The position numbers were made by a program, and so were the translations under genes. Shown here piece after piece: positions 24,144-31,974 of a stretch of 64,000 bases of DNA (position 1 is the first letter of the stretch; each line of letters begins with the position of its first letter). The notes under the pieces are model-generated. The model had not been told where the DNA came from. It did not search any database and was given only the letters and a program-made list of their open reading frames with translations. The DNA is taken from contig JAEZZO010000053.1 in the NCBI GenBank assembly GCA_023418475.1, positions 1-64,000 of the forward strand, in the 5' to 3' direction. Origin of the DNA: Bacillota bacterium (lineage in GTDB: Bacteria > Bacillota > Clostridia > Lachnospirales > Lachnospiraceae).

Positions 24144-25535
24144 ATGGATATGACAGATATCAGAGAATTGTACCGCAAAAAAGAAAACTATATCGGTAAA
24201 AAGATACAAGTCGGAGGCTGGATAAAAAGCGTCAGAGACTCCAAGACCTTTGGATTTGTTGTTATAAGTGACGGAACTTATTTTGAACCGCTTCAGATTG
24301 TTTATCATGATACACTGGAAAATTTTGCGGTGATATCGAAGTTAAATGTTGGCTCGGCAATTATCGTAACAGGAGAGCTTGTGCAGACACCTGAGGCAAA
24401 GCAGCCATTTGAAATACAGGCAATAGAAATCAGTGTGGAAGGAACATCTACTGCAGATTATCCTCTTCAGAAGAAACGGCACACGCTGGAATACTTACGT
24501 ACCATGACACATCTGCGCGCAAGAACCAATACCTTTCAGGCGGTATTCCGCGTAAGATCAATGATTGCATATGCAATCCACCAATATTTTCAGGAAAGAG
24601 ACTTTGTCTATGTTCATACACCGATTATTACCGGCAGTGATTGTGAGGGTGCAGGAGAGATGTTCCGTGTAACAACCCTGGATCTTGAAAATCTGCCCAG
24701 GACAAAGGACGGAAAAGTAGACACAACAAAGGATTTCTTCGGTAAAGCTACTAATCTTACTGTCAGCGGACAGCTAAATGGTGAAACTTACGCAATGGCT
24801 TTTAAAAATATCTACACATTCGGTCCAACCTTCCGTGCAGAGAATTCCAATACGACAAGGCATGCGGCAGAATTCTGGATGATAGAACCGGAGATTGCCT
24901 TTGCGGATCTGAAGGATGATATGGCATTAGCAGAGGGAATGTTGAAACATGTAATCAAATATGTTCTTCTAAATGCACCGGAGGAGATGCAGTTCTTTAA
25001 CCAGTTCATAGATCAGGGATTGTTGGAGAGGCTGAAAGGCGTTGCAAATTCAGAATTTGGTCATGTTACTTATACGGAGGCAATCGATATTCTGACGAAG
25101 AATAACGACAAGTTTGATTATAAGGTTTCCTGGGGCTGCGATCTACAGACCGAGCACGAGCGTTATTTAACCGAGCAGGTATTTAAAAAACCTGTTTTTG
25201 TAACGGATTATCCAAAGGAAATCAAAGCCTTCTATATGAAATTAAATGAAGACAATAAAACGGTGGCAGCGATGGATTTACTGGTTCCCGGTATTGGTGA
25301 GATAATTGGAGGAAGCCAAAGAGAGGATGACTATGATAAGCTGGTTATGAGAATGGATGAGCTTGGCCTAGTGAAGGAAGACTATGGATTTTATCTGGAT
25401 CTTAGAAAATATGGTTCAGCAAGACATGCAGGCTTTGGTCTTGGTTTTGAACGCTGCGTTATGTATCTGACCGGTATGGCAAATATCAGAGATGTTATTC
25501 CATTCCCCAGAACCGTAAGTAACTGTGATTTATAA
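24144..25535 (+). CDS. asnS: Asparagine--tRNA ligase
   Basis: This 463-residue class IIb aminoacyl-tRNA synthetase has an N-terminal OB-fold anticodon-binding domain (KIQVGGWIKSVRDSKTFGFV), followed by the catalytic domain with motif 2 (FRAENSNTTRHAAEFWMIEPE, residues about 231-251) and motif 3 (GFGLGFERCVMYLTG near 435). The Asn rather than Asp form is indicated by overall length and the EFWMIEPE segment. It charges tRNA-Asn in the cytoplasm. SD AAGGAG precedes the ATG. Monocistronic. Confidence 0.95.
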   Translation: MDMTDIRELYRKKENYIGKKIQVGGWIKSVRDSKTFGFVVISDGTYFEPLQIVYHDTLENFAVISKLNVGSAIIVTGELVQTPEAKQPFEIQAIEISVEGTSTADYPLQKKRHTLEYLRTMTHLRARTNTFQAVFRVRSMIAYAIHQYFQERDFVYVHTPIITGSDCEGAGEMFRVTTLDLENLPRTKDGKVDTTKDFFGKATNLTVSGQLNGETYAMAFKNIYTFGPTFRAENSNTTRHAAEFWMIEPEIAFADLKDDMALAEGMLKHVIKYVLLNAPEEMQFFNQFIDQGLLERLKGVANSEFGHVTYTEAIDILTKNNDKFDYKVSWGCDLQTEHERYLTEQVFKKPVFVTDYPKEIKAFYMKLNEDNKTVAAMDLLVPGIGEIIGGSQREDDYDKLVMRMDELGLVKEDYGFYLDLRKYGSARHAGFGLGFERCVMYLTGMANIRDVIPFPRTVSNCDL

Positions 25536-25548
25536 GATATCAGGATTA

Positions 25549-25652
25549 GGGTGTCAAATTCTCATGCTGATTTTTCAGCACCTAGATTAATATAAACCTG
25601 TGCATTATAAGGTTTATGATCGCGAGATTGTGTGAAGCGCACTTATGTTCTG
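25549..25652 (+). repeat. Mosaic repeat: family B end joined to family A end (B/A4)
   Basis: Bases 25549-25600 (GATTAGGGTGTCAAATTCTC, then CTGATTTTTCAGCACC) match the minus strand of the long family B copy at 57125-57189. Bases about 25600-25652 (GTGCATTATAAGG to the hairpin TGTGTGAAGCGCACTTATGTTCT) match the right part of family A. The two families are fused here. Confidence 0.7.
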
Positions 25653-25673
25653 AAAATGTGAAATAAATAATAT

Positions 25674-25720
25674 GCCCATATCCTTTCGGTTTGCATGTAC
25701 GAAGACGAAAGGATACGGGC
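25674..25720. terminator. Hairpin between asnS and the convergent LCP gene
   Basis: GCCCATATCCTTTCG pairs with CGAAAGGATACGGGC with one mismatch. No strong T-run occurs on either side. It is probably a shared transcription end. Confidence 0.55.
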
Positions 25721-25742
25721 ATTAAATTTGTCTATATAATAT

Positions 25743-27038
25743 TTATTTAGCGGGAGCAGATGTAGTGACAGGATGCTTTCCAGTCGAGGTAGCCTTATCG
25801 GCAGCAGTTTCCGCGTCATTCGTTGTGCCATAAATAAAATCGTGGAGCTTTTGTTTGGCAGCCGGCCAATCTTTAATTGTTAAAACGTCTTTCCGATTAA
25901 TAATAACATTTGCATAGTTGTCATCGGTAGGTAATCTTAAGGTTTTTAACTGCTTAACCTTTAAATTCATAGCTTCTTGAAGATACCTGTTGAATTCTTC
26001 CTTGGTGATATCTGTTTTAATCGGAATATCATTCAAAATTTTATTCATCATGAATGCCAGTTCCACAACATTTTTATTTTTCACTTTGTCATAGATAGCA
26101 GAAAGGACAATTCTTTGACGCTGGGTTCGCCCAAAATCATCTCTTTCTGTAGAAGTGGGTCTTTTTCTAACACGGCAGTAACCTAATGCCTGATTACCGT
26201 TCAGTGTTTGTGTACCCTCTTTTACAGTACGGTATTTCCGGTTTGAAATATAGTTCGTTGTGTTTAAATATTTGGCCTCATCGGCAGTTAAGGTTACCTC
26301 CACACCATTAACAAGGTCAACGATTTCCTGAAAAGCTTTAAAGTTAACCATACAATAGCCATCAAGCTTTAATCCGTAATTCTCCTCTATTGTAGCATAA
26401 AGAAGATCGATACCTCCTTTGGAATAAACTGCGTTTAAGCGGTTATCGTCATGACCGGGTATATGTACATATGTGTCACGCATCAGTGAGGTGAGCTTTA
26501 AAGAATGGTTTTCGGTATTCATGGTTGCGATAATCATAGAGTCTGTATTTTGTGCATCTTTAATTTCTTCTATACCGATCAGAAGAATATTGACAATTTT
26601 ATCTGTGGTTTGAAAATTATCGGCTGCTGCATTATCACCATTTGCAGTTCTGGCATCCTGATCATAATCCAGATTACTGTAGATGTATTCTCCGGCAATA
26701 CTTATAATAAGCTTTCTGCCGGTGTTGGTGAATAATAACAGACAACACAGGGCTGTAATTGTTAGAAGTGTAAAAAATGTTATCTTAACGGCTTTCACCA
26801 GGCCGCTCTTTTTCTTTTTTCGTTTACCGGAGGATGGTTTGCTGCTTTCCATTTCATTCACCTGCTTTGCTAATGAGGAATTGATATCCCTTACAAACTC
26901 GTTGCTATTGTCGTAGTATTCTGCATTATCTTTTATACGTCCTGATATTTGATTTATATCATTTCCTTTATTAATAAAGGAAGGAACATCGATCCATTTT
27001 TGATTTTCATTTTCTCTATCATTTTCATTTTTTTGCAT
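25743..27038 (-). CDS. LytR-CpsA-Psr (LCP) family cell-wall glycopolymer ligase
   Basis: The protein has 431 residues. A hydrophilic cytoplasmic N-terminus ends in a Lys-rich cluster (SSGKRKKKKSG), followed by one TM helix near 85-107 and an extracellular LCP domain with the typical blocks ILLIGIEE, NTDSMIIATMN, SLMRDTYVHIPGH (the Arg/Asp that bind pyrophosphate lipid), RLNAVYSKGG, and RKRPTSTERDDFGRTQRQR. LCP enzymes attach teichoic acid or capsule chains from undecaprenyl pyrophosphate to peptidoglycan. The tail is Thr/Ala/Ser rich. Start at 27038 chosen for its GGAG SD; the longer frame from 27077 has none. Confidence 0.9.
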   Translation of the reverse strand: MQKNENDRENENQKWIDVPSFINKGNDINQISGRIKDNAEYYDNSNEFVRDINSSLAKQVNEMESSKPSSGKRKKKKSGLVKAVKITFFTLLTITALCCLLLFTNTGRKLIISIAGEYIYSNLDYDQDARTANGDNAAADNFQTTDKIVNILLIGIEEIKDAQNTDSMIIATMNTENHSLKLTSLMRDTYVHIPGHDDNRLNAVYSKGGIDLLYATIEENYGLKLDGYCMVNFKAFQEIVDLVNGVEVTLTADEAKYLNTTNYISNRKYRTVKEGTQTLNGNQALGYCRVRKRPTSTERDDFGRTQRQRIVLSAIYDKVKNKNVVELAFMMNKILNDIPIKTDITKEEFNRYLQEAMNLKVKQLKTLRLPTDDNYANVIINRKDVLTIKDWPAAKQKLHDFIYGTTNDAETAADKATSTGKHPVTTSAPAK

Positions 27039-27261
27039 ATAAACTCCAATCCTGCGCCTATTTTGCACATCAATCATTGTGCCGGAGAAGATTAGGCCAC
27101 AAACTTCTGAGGCTGGTAGTAGTTATCTTCCAACCTTATTCCCTGTAAAATATGATATGGTAGCTGAGGTTTGAAAACAAAACATCGGCATAAGTATATT
27201 ACCATCCTTGTCCAACAATGTAAACAGAATAAATTTATTAATTCAGGCAGAATTATGCAAG

Positions 27262-27360
27262 GTTACAGATCACAGCACAACCATATTCCATTCCGGAATA
27301 TCCGGTAAGTACTTCCGAAGCAGAGACGCTCGGATTATGATTGCGCTGTGATCTGTAATT
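27262..27360. repeat. 100-bp inverted-repeat element of unknown nature
   Basis: TTACAGATCACAGC near 27265-27278 and GCTGTGATCTGTAA near 27345-27358 are perfect complements, and each continues imperfectly inward. The interior has smaller palindromes (ATATTCC, CCGGAATATCCGG). No flanking duplication is seen. It could be a MITE or a structured RNA downstream of queT. No gene lies in 27039-27490. Confidence 0.6.
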
Positions 27361-27386
27361 AATACATTTGCTCTGAACAAAAAGGA

Positions 27387-27422
27387 GGCTATCTCTTTGC
27401 CATTGCAGCCAAAGAGATAACC
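27387..27422 (-). terminator. Terminator of queT
   Basis: GGCTATCTCTTTG pairs with CAAAGAGATAACC (one wobble). On the minus strand the hairpin is followed by TCCTTTTTG. It lies about 70 bases beyond the queT stop. Confidence 0.75.
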
Positions 27423-27490
27423 CACCCTGATTAGACCTTGATTTATAAGAGAGCATATGCTCTTAATAGCAGAACGAATTAGGTCAGTAA

Positions 27491-27982
27491 TTATAGATTA
27501 CTTCGAAAGACAATATGTTTGATATTATCAAGTGAAAACAGCAAAAGCATACCTAATATACCAACAACAACGAGCTCGCCGCCGCCCACCGTAAGCGTAT
27601 TCAGTAAAATTGGCTGTGCATTGCCATAAGCGAACTTAAGTACCCAGGGAATTACAAGTGCATTTACAACAATCGGGGGGATTGGTACCAGAAACTTATT
27701 GCCTCTTAACCGGTAAGATAATATGGCTGCGATTAATGTCGCAAGACTTCCGAAAATCATATCGTACACGGAGGTACCAGGTGTTAAGACAGCGCTTAAG
27801 AAGCAACCAAGAGTGACTCCCGGAATAGCAGCGGGGGTAAAGTAGGGTAGGATAGTGAGTGCCTCAGCAATACGAAATTGTATTGGGCCGAAGCTACTGT
27901 AGCTGAAAATCATCACAAGCACGGTATAAATAGCAGCAATGACAGCAGCTTCCGTAATAAAGCTGGTGTTTTTCTTATTCAT
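27491..27982 (-). CDS. queT: QueT-type queuosine precursor transporter
   Basis: The 163-residue membrane protein has about five hydrophobic helices and matches the QueT family, the substrate-binding S component of an energy-coupling-factor (ECF) transporter. Recognisable segments are AAVIAAIYTVLVMIFSY near the N-terminus, GPIQFRIAEALTILPYFTP, and GVTLGCFLSAVLTPG. It imports preQ0/preQ1 for queuosine in tRNA, energised by a shared ECF module encoded elsewhere. The leader carries a possible preQ1 riboswitch with the SD in its tail, and a strong promoter lies at 28112-28139. A terminator follows the gene. Confidence 0.9.
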   Translation of the reverse strand: MNKKNTSFITEAAVIAAIYTVLVMIFSYSSFGPIQFRIAEALTILPYFTPAAIPGVTLGCFLSAVLTPGTSVYDMIFGSLATLIAAILSYRLRGNKFLVPIPPIVVNALVIPWVLKFAYGNAQPILLNTLTVGGGELVVVGILGMLLLFSLDNIKHIVFRSNL

Positions 27983-27991
27983 TTTTTTATT

Positions 27992-28040
27992 CTCCTTTAG
28001 TTTTGTTTAAGGGAGTGCATGCCATATTTGACAGTCCCTT
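27992..28040 (-). promoter_or_regulatory. Candidate preQ1 riboswitch in the queT leader
   Basis: On the minus strand, AAGGGA and TCCCTT form a stem closing a 20-base loop. An A-rich tail AAACAAAACTAA then runs straight into the SD AGGAG. This is the layout of preQ1-I riboswitches, where the ACTAA tail makes a pseudoknot and hides the SD. The loop does not match the usual preQ1-I loop closely, so the call rests mainly on the tail and the QueT context. Further stems (for example 28041-28064) lie upstream in the leader. Confidence 0.45.
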
Positions 28041-28111
28041 CGTCAGGAAGGTCTCGAACTGACGTAGTTGATTGATGCAGGCCTTGATTTAAAAGGCTTT
28101 GCGACCTTATT

Positions 28112-28139
28112 AGTATAGCATGAAAATGAGGGTTGTCAA
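28112..28139 (-). promoter_or_regulatory. queT promoter
   Basis: On the minus strand TTGACA (28139-28134) and TATACT (28117-28112) are 16 bases apart, giving a leader of about 120 bases. Confidence 0.7.
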
Positions 28140-28204
28140 GCGTTGCCTCAATCTGTTATATAATATTTTTTATTATACTATTTGTTATTATTTGACAGTG
28201 CCTC

Positions 28205-28255
28205 TTGACATTACACCTACAGTGCGTTAATATGATTTTACAACTACAACATGTA
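28205..28255 (+). promoter_or_regulatory. blaI-blaR1 promoter with BlaI-like operator
   Basis: TTGACA (28205-28210) and TAATAT (28228-28233) have a 17-base spacer. TACAACATGTA at 28245-28255 is a palindrome of the TACA/TGTA type bound by BlaI/MecI repressors and lies in the transcription start region. A second TTGACA occurs at 28192. Confidence 0.65.
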
Positions 28256-28277
28256 TGTATAAATGGAGGTGATTTTT

Positions 28278-28664
28278 TTGGGTAACATTCAACAAATATC
28301 TGATTCAGAACTTGAAATTATGAGGATTATATGGTTGAATAAGGGCTCTGTTTTATTTGCTGATATTATAACAAAAATTAATGAGCAAGATAAACCTTGG
28401 AAAACGAATACGGTATTAACATTTCTTTCACGCCTCGTAGAGAAAGAAATGCTTATGATAAAGAAAAGAGGTCGATTGAATGAGTATATTGCTTTAGTAT
28501 CTGAAAGTGAATACATGGCAGAGCAAACGAGATCCTTCTTAGATAAAATCTACAGTGGTAATGCTAAAACTCTTGTTTCCTCTCTCCTGCAACAGGATTA
28601 CCTTACCTCAGACGATTTTGCAGAACTAAACAAGTTTTGGAATGGAGGCGAAAAATTGAAATGA
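28278..28664 (+). CDS. blaI: BlaI/MecI/CopY family transcriptional repressor
   Basis: The 128-residue winged-helix repressor begins GNIQQISDSELEIMRIIW, the standard BlaI start. The recognition helix region is NTVLTFLSRLVEKEMLMIKKRGR, and a C-terminal dimerisation helix follows. It is inactivated by proteolysis triggered by BlaR1-type sensors. The TTG at 28278 is the likely start: GGAGGTGA of the upstream ATGGAGG (28263) is its SD, at seven bases. The 3' end overlaps the sensor gene in an ATGA junction. Confidence 0.92.
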   Translation: MGNIQQISDSELEIMRIIWLNKGSVLFADIITKINEQDKPWKTNTVLTFLSRLVEKEMLMIKKRGRLNEYIALVSESEYMAEQTRSFLDKIYSGNAKTLVSSLLQQDYLTSDDFAELNKFWNGGEKLK

Positions 28665-30517
28665 ATGAATTGTTCATAAGTTATCTTTCTTTATCAATTT
28701 CTGGACTGTTGTTAGCACTTATTTTATTTGCCCTAAAGCCTTTATTAAAAAACAGAGTCAGTAAAGCTTGGCAATACTATATTTGGATTATTGTAATTAT
28801 CAGGATGTTAGTTCCCTATGCTCCACGAGTTGAAATTATGGATAAATTATTTCAACATACCGATAATTCTATTATTATGCAAGAAAAAACGAGCAGTGTG
28901 CAAAATTCGACTGCGATAAACGAAGAAAGTCTCACTTTTAAGCCAATAGCGCAGGGGATTGAAAATAAAATCCATGTAAGATCAAGACTTCCAAATTATT
29001 GGAACATATTAATTGATAATATATGGATATTGTGGATTGGAATAGCATTTATTTTATTTACATACAAGATTATAGTATATATTAGCTATATTCGTTATAT
29101 GAAAGCTAACAAAGTTATTGTGAAAGACCCCGAAGTATTAGGGATTTTCAGGAATGTATCCAATGAGATAGGTAATAAGGCAACGCTAAATATATACACA
29201 AGTAATAAAGTGGTATCTCCTATGTTGTTAGGTATCATGCGTCCTTTTATTGTATTACCGAATACTGATATGAAGGAATTTGAATTACGTAATATAGTTA
29301 TGCATGAATTAATCCATTACAAGCGTTTGGACATTATGTATAAATGGATTACACAAATCACAGTCTGTATACATTGGTTTAACCCTATCATTTACTTTAT
29401 AAGTAAAGAAATAAATAAAAGTTGTGAACTCTCCTGCGATGAAGCTATCATCAAAAAGATGGACGCTGATGAGAAAAGGCAATATGGCAATACTTTACTA
29501 GCCACTGTAAAAATCAATGGGATTTCAAGAGGAACAGGTATTTCGCTTTCCTTAAATAAAGATGCCAAATTACTAAAAGAAAGGTTAGGTTCAATTATGA
29601 CATTTAAATCAAAAACCAAATTTACTACTGTATTTACTATCCTATTAACATTAACATTGTTTTTGTGTTCCACACTAATGAGTTCCACTGTAATGGCTGC
29701 GATTCCAAGCACAACGATACATGAAAACTCGTCACTTCATAATGTGATTGTGAAGGAACCCTTCGAACCTGCGATGGAGATGAGTACAGAAACTCAACTT
29801 AAGCTTCATCCCGATAATACACAATTAGATTCAATAAATAGTGAAAAGATAACGGAGATCAAGATAAATATTAATGTTGCTTGTGTATATTTAAAAACCA
29901 CTGATGCTAACACATTTCGTCTATGTTACACAGGAGGAGCGAATAAGAGTTACAAAGTTAGTGCTGATGTGAGTGGTAATGACAGTAATATTATAACAAT
30001 TAATATTAAAGGCAAACCTATGAAAATTACTTCAATGGACGATTTAACGGAGTTTGATTCTGTTACTCTTGAAATACCAGATAAAGCTTATAGTAATATT
30101 AGCATTGAGAATATAAAAGGTAATCTCAGCATATGTGAAATGAATGCTCCAATAACTGTTAACGATACAGAAGGCATCATTTCCTTGAAATATTCTGAAC
30201 TGAAAAGAGGAAACAATACGATAAAAACAAATAAGGGAATCATAGATGTTGAATTCAAGACACTTCTTACCCAGCTGAATGTTGAAAATACCGAAGGGAT
30301 TGTAACGATTAACTTTAATGAAAAACCTACTCCTGGTAAATTTCTACTTTATATCAAGGATGGAAAGGGGTCGACTTCATTTCCGAAGGATTGGAAGCAA
30401 TACATTGCAAAAAAAGCAAGTGACCTTAAGGATTCCCCCTCATTGACGATCAATAATCATAGAGGAATAACAAAACTGAGAGTTAAGGATAGTTCAAAGG
30501 AAGCATCAGACTTATGA
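28661..30517 (+). CDS. BlaR1-type M56 zinc metalloprotease sensor with non-penicillin-binding ectodomain
   Basis: The 618-residue membrane protein has TM helices near 5-30, 35-55 and 115-140, a cytosolic M56 protease with zinc motif HELIHYKR near residue 215 and a downstream ELSCDEA Glu, and a last TM near 325-345. The extracellular part (about 350-618) lacks the penicillin-binding serine motifs. It shows repeated beta-strand patterns like the DUF4097 adhesin/beta-solenoid type (ISIENIKGNLSICEMNAPI, LNVENTEGIVTINF). The signal is therefore probably not a beta-lactam. The start overlaps the blaI stop. The target genes are not obvious nearby. Confidence 0.85.
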   Translation: MNELFISYLSLSISGLLLALILFALKPLLKNRVSKAWQYYIWIIVIIRMLVPYAPRVEIMDKLFQHTDNSIIMQEKTSSVQNSTAINEESLTFKPIAQGIENKIHVRSRLPNYWNILIDNIWILWIGIAFILFTYKIIVYISYIRYMKANKVIVKDPEVLGIFRNVSNEIGNKATLNIYTSNKVVSPMLLGIMRPFIVLPNTDMKEFELRNIVMHELIHYKRLDIMYKWITQITVCIHWFNPIIYFISKEINKSCELSCDEAIIKKMDADEKRQYGNTLLATVKINGISRGTGISLSLNKDAKLLKERLGSIMTFKSKTKFTTVFTILLTLTLFLCSTLMSSTVMAAIPSTTIHENSSLHNVIVKEPFEPAMEMSTETQLKLHPDNTQLDSINSEKITEIKININVACVYLKTTDANTFRLCYTGGANKSYKVSADVSGNDSNIITINIKGKPMKITSMDDLTEFDSVTLEIPDKAYSNISIENIKGNLSICEMNAPITVNDTEGIISLKYSELKRGNNTIKTNKGIIDVEFKTLLTQLNVENTEGIVTINFNEKPTPGKFLLYIKDGKGSTSFPKDWKQYIAKKASDLKDSPSLTINNHRGITKLRVKDSSKEASDL

Positions 30518-30541
30518 AAAAAGCAAGTGTACATAACGAAT

Positions 30542-30708
30542 CAGATTTATTACCAGGCAGCAGCAAGCCGGATACATCAAGAGTACAAGAAGGATCTAAT
30601 TGTATCTCCTGAATATTCTAGCCATGATCATGTATTAAAATGAAAAATTTATACATGGCAGCAGATGTTCAGGAATACTGGATCATAAATCCTGTAAAAA
30701 ATCTGTGA
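30542..30708 (+). pseudogene. Uma2 family (putative restriction-endonuclease fold) remnant
   Basis: One frame reads QIYYQAAASRIHQEYKKD and LIVSPEYSSHDHVLK, then hits a stop. A neighbouring frame continues LYMAADVQEYWIINPVKN before another stop. These blocks match the C-terminal catalytic part of Uma2/DUF820 proteins, so this is the broken end of such a gene. The N-terminal half is gone. Confidence 0.7.
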
Positions 30709-30719
30709 TTGTTAAATTA

Positions 30720-31778
30720 TTAAATGCAGGAGCCGGTCACTATTTGTTTTGGTTTACCAGTTGAAGCCCTTGCTATGACTTGACAGGGTAATATGAGCTG
30801 CTTAGAGGTATCCTTCCCATCATTGATTAAATCTATAATCATATTCAATGCCTGCTTTCCGATATCCTGTAATGACAAACTCATCGTTGTGAGGGAAGGA
30901 TATAAATAGTGAGAAATATTGCGGTTATCAAATCCGGCAATGGAGATATCGTCAGGAATCCTTAGTCCCAATTGTGATGCTGCCTGGTAACATCCCGCCG
31001 CCATTATATCATTTAATGCAAAGATAGCGCTAGGGCGGTTTTTTAAGCTTAATAATTTCATTGCCTGCTCATAACCGGATTGATAGTCCCAGTCTCCATA
31101 TTTAATATATTCAGCTGGTAGATGCAGATTATTTTCTTTCATAGCAAATTGAATACCCTTTATACGGGTCTGGGTTGGATACGCATGTGGAAATCCACCA
31201 ATAATGCCAATTTGATGATGACCCAGATCAACTAAATGCTGTATGATCTTCTTTGCACCGTCAAAGTCATCGTAGGTTATGTAGCTTCTATTATTAGTAC
31301 AATGAGAAAAGGTATAGATTAAAGGGATATCCATGGGTTTTATCAAATCATTTATTTCCCTGTCATCCAGACAGATATAGATAATACCGGACACCATGGA
31401 TTGTCTTAGTAATTGAACACCTTTTGTGATTCGATCTTTATATCTTGTGATTTTAGTATAATCAGGCCAAATTTTTTCGAATAAATGCAGATCATGAACC
31501 AACATATGATAATTTGCTATTTCTAAGCCTTCTCCTATCCCATTAAGAATATCAGGAGTGGGAAAGCATCTGACGTCTTCCACGATAACTCCGATCGTGC
31601 GGGTTTTTCCTGTTCTTAAATTCATTGCAATGGTATTAGGGGAGTAATCAAGCAACTTTATTGCCTCATTTACTTTGTTTGTTGTCTCGGTACTTATTTT
31701 TTTGGTTCCGTTTAATACATAAGATACAGTTGCAGTGGATACGCCTGCTAATTTAGCAATTTCCTTGATAGTAGACAT
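30720..31778 (-). CDS. LacI family transcriptional regulator
   Basis: The 352-residue protein has an N-terminal LacI helix-turn-helix (STIKEIAKLAGVSTATVSYV, LNGTKKIS) with the hinge region, and a periplasmic-binding-like sugar sensor (VSGIIYICLDD, AIFALNDIMAAGCYQAA, DDISIAGFDN). It probably controls the large carbohydrate-active protein encoded upstream on the same strand. CG-centred palindromes typical of this family occur at 34623-34637 and 34705-34719. SD GAGGTG precedes the ATG. The 3' end abuts the Uma2 remnant. Confidence 0.93.
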   Translation of the reverse strand: MSTIKEIAKLAGVSTATVSYVLNGTKKISTETTNKVNEAIKLLDYSPNTIAMNLRTGKTRTIGVIVEDVRCFPTPDILNGIGEGLEIANYHMLVHDLHLFEKIWPDYTKITRYKDRITKGVQLLRQSMVSGIIYICLDDREINDLIKPMDIPLIYTFSHCTNNRSYITYDDFDGAKKIIQHLVDLGHHQIGIIGGFPHAYPTQTRIKGIQFAMKENNLHLPAEYIKYGDWDYQSGYEQAMKLLSLKNRPSAIFALNDIMAAGCYQAASQLGLRIPDDISIAGFDNRNISHYLYPSLTTMSLSLQDIGKQALNMIIDLINDGKDTSKQLILPCQVIARASTGKPKQIVTGSCI

Positions 31779-31806
31779 CGAGCACCTCTTAGAATTATTT
31801 TATTAG

Positions 31807-31904
31807 GATTGAATTGTCAAAAGCCTGATCCGGGTAATGAAAATGAATATAAGTGCATGTATATTCATCCGGCAAATCATTTTTAGGCTTTTGACATTCG
31901 AATC
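31807..31904 (+). repeat. Family B MITE-like repeat, copy B1, with 8-bp target duplication
   Basis: A 98-bp element begins GATTGAATTGTCAAAAGCCT and ends AGGCTTTTGACATTCGAATC; these ends are imperfect inverted repeats. It is bracketed by TTTATTAG at 31799-31806 and again at 31905-31912, a perfect 8-bp duplication. The copies at 48969-49066 and 54328-54423 are closely similar. Confidence 0.88.
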
Positions 31905-31974
31905 TTTATTAGGCAATAGCGAAACGATATTGTTACACATTTAATTTTATTCTTAAATATCGCTATTACTTAAA

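Noticed and set aside
27253..27456. 67-codon minus-strand frame between queT and the LCP gene
   Set aside because: It overlaps a terminator and a 100-bp inverted repeat, so it is not coding.
28081..28110. GCAAAGCC in the queT leader, a hallmark of cyclic-di-GMP-I riboswitches
   Set aside because: The required upstream half would fall before the transcription start, and the gene context is queuosine transport.
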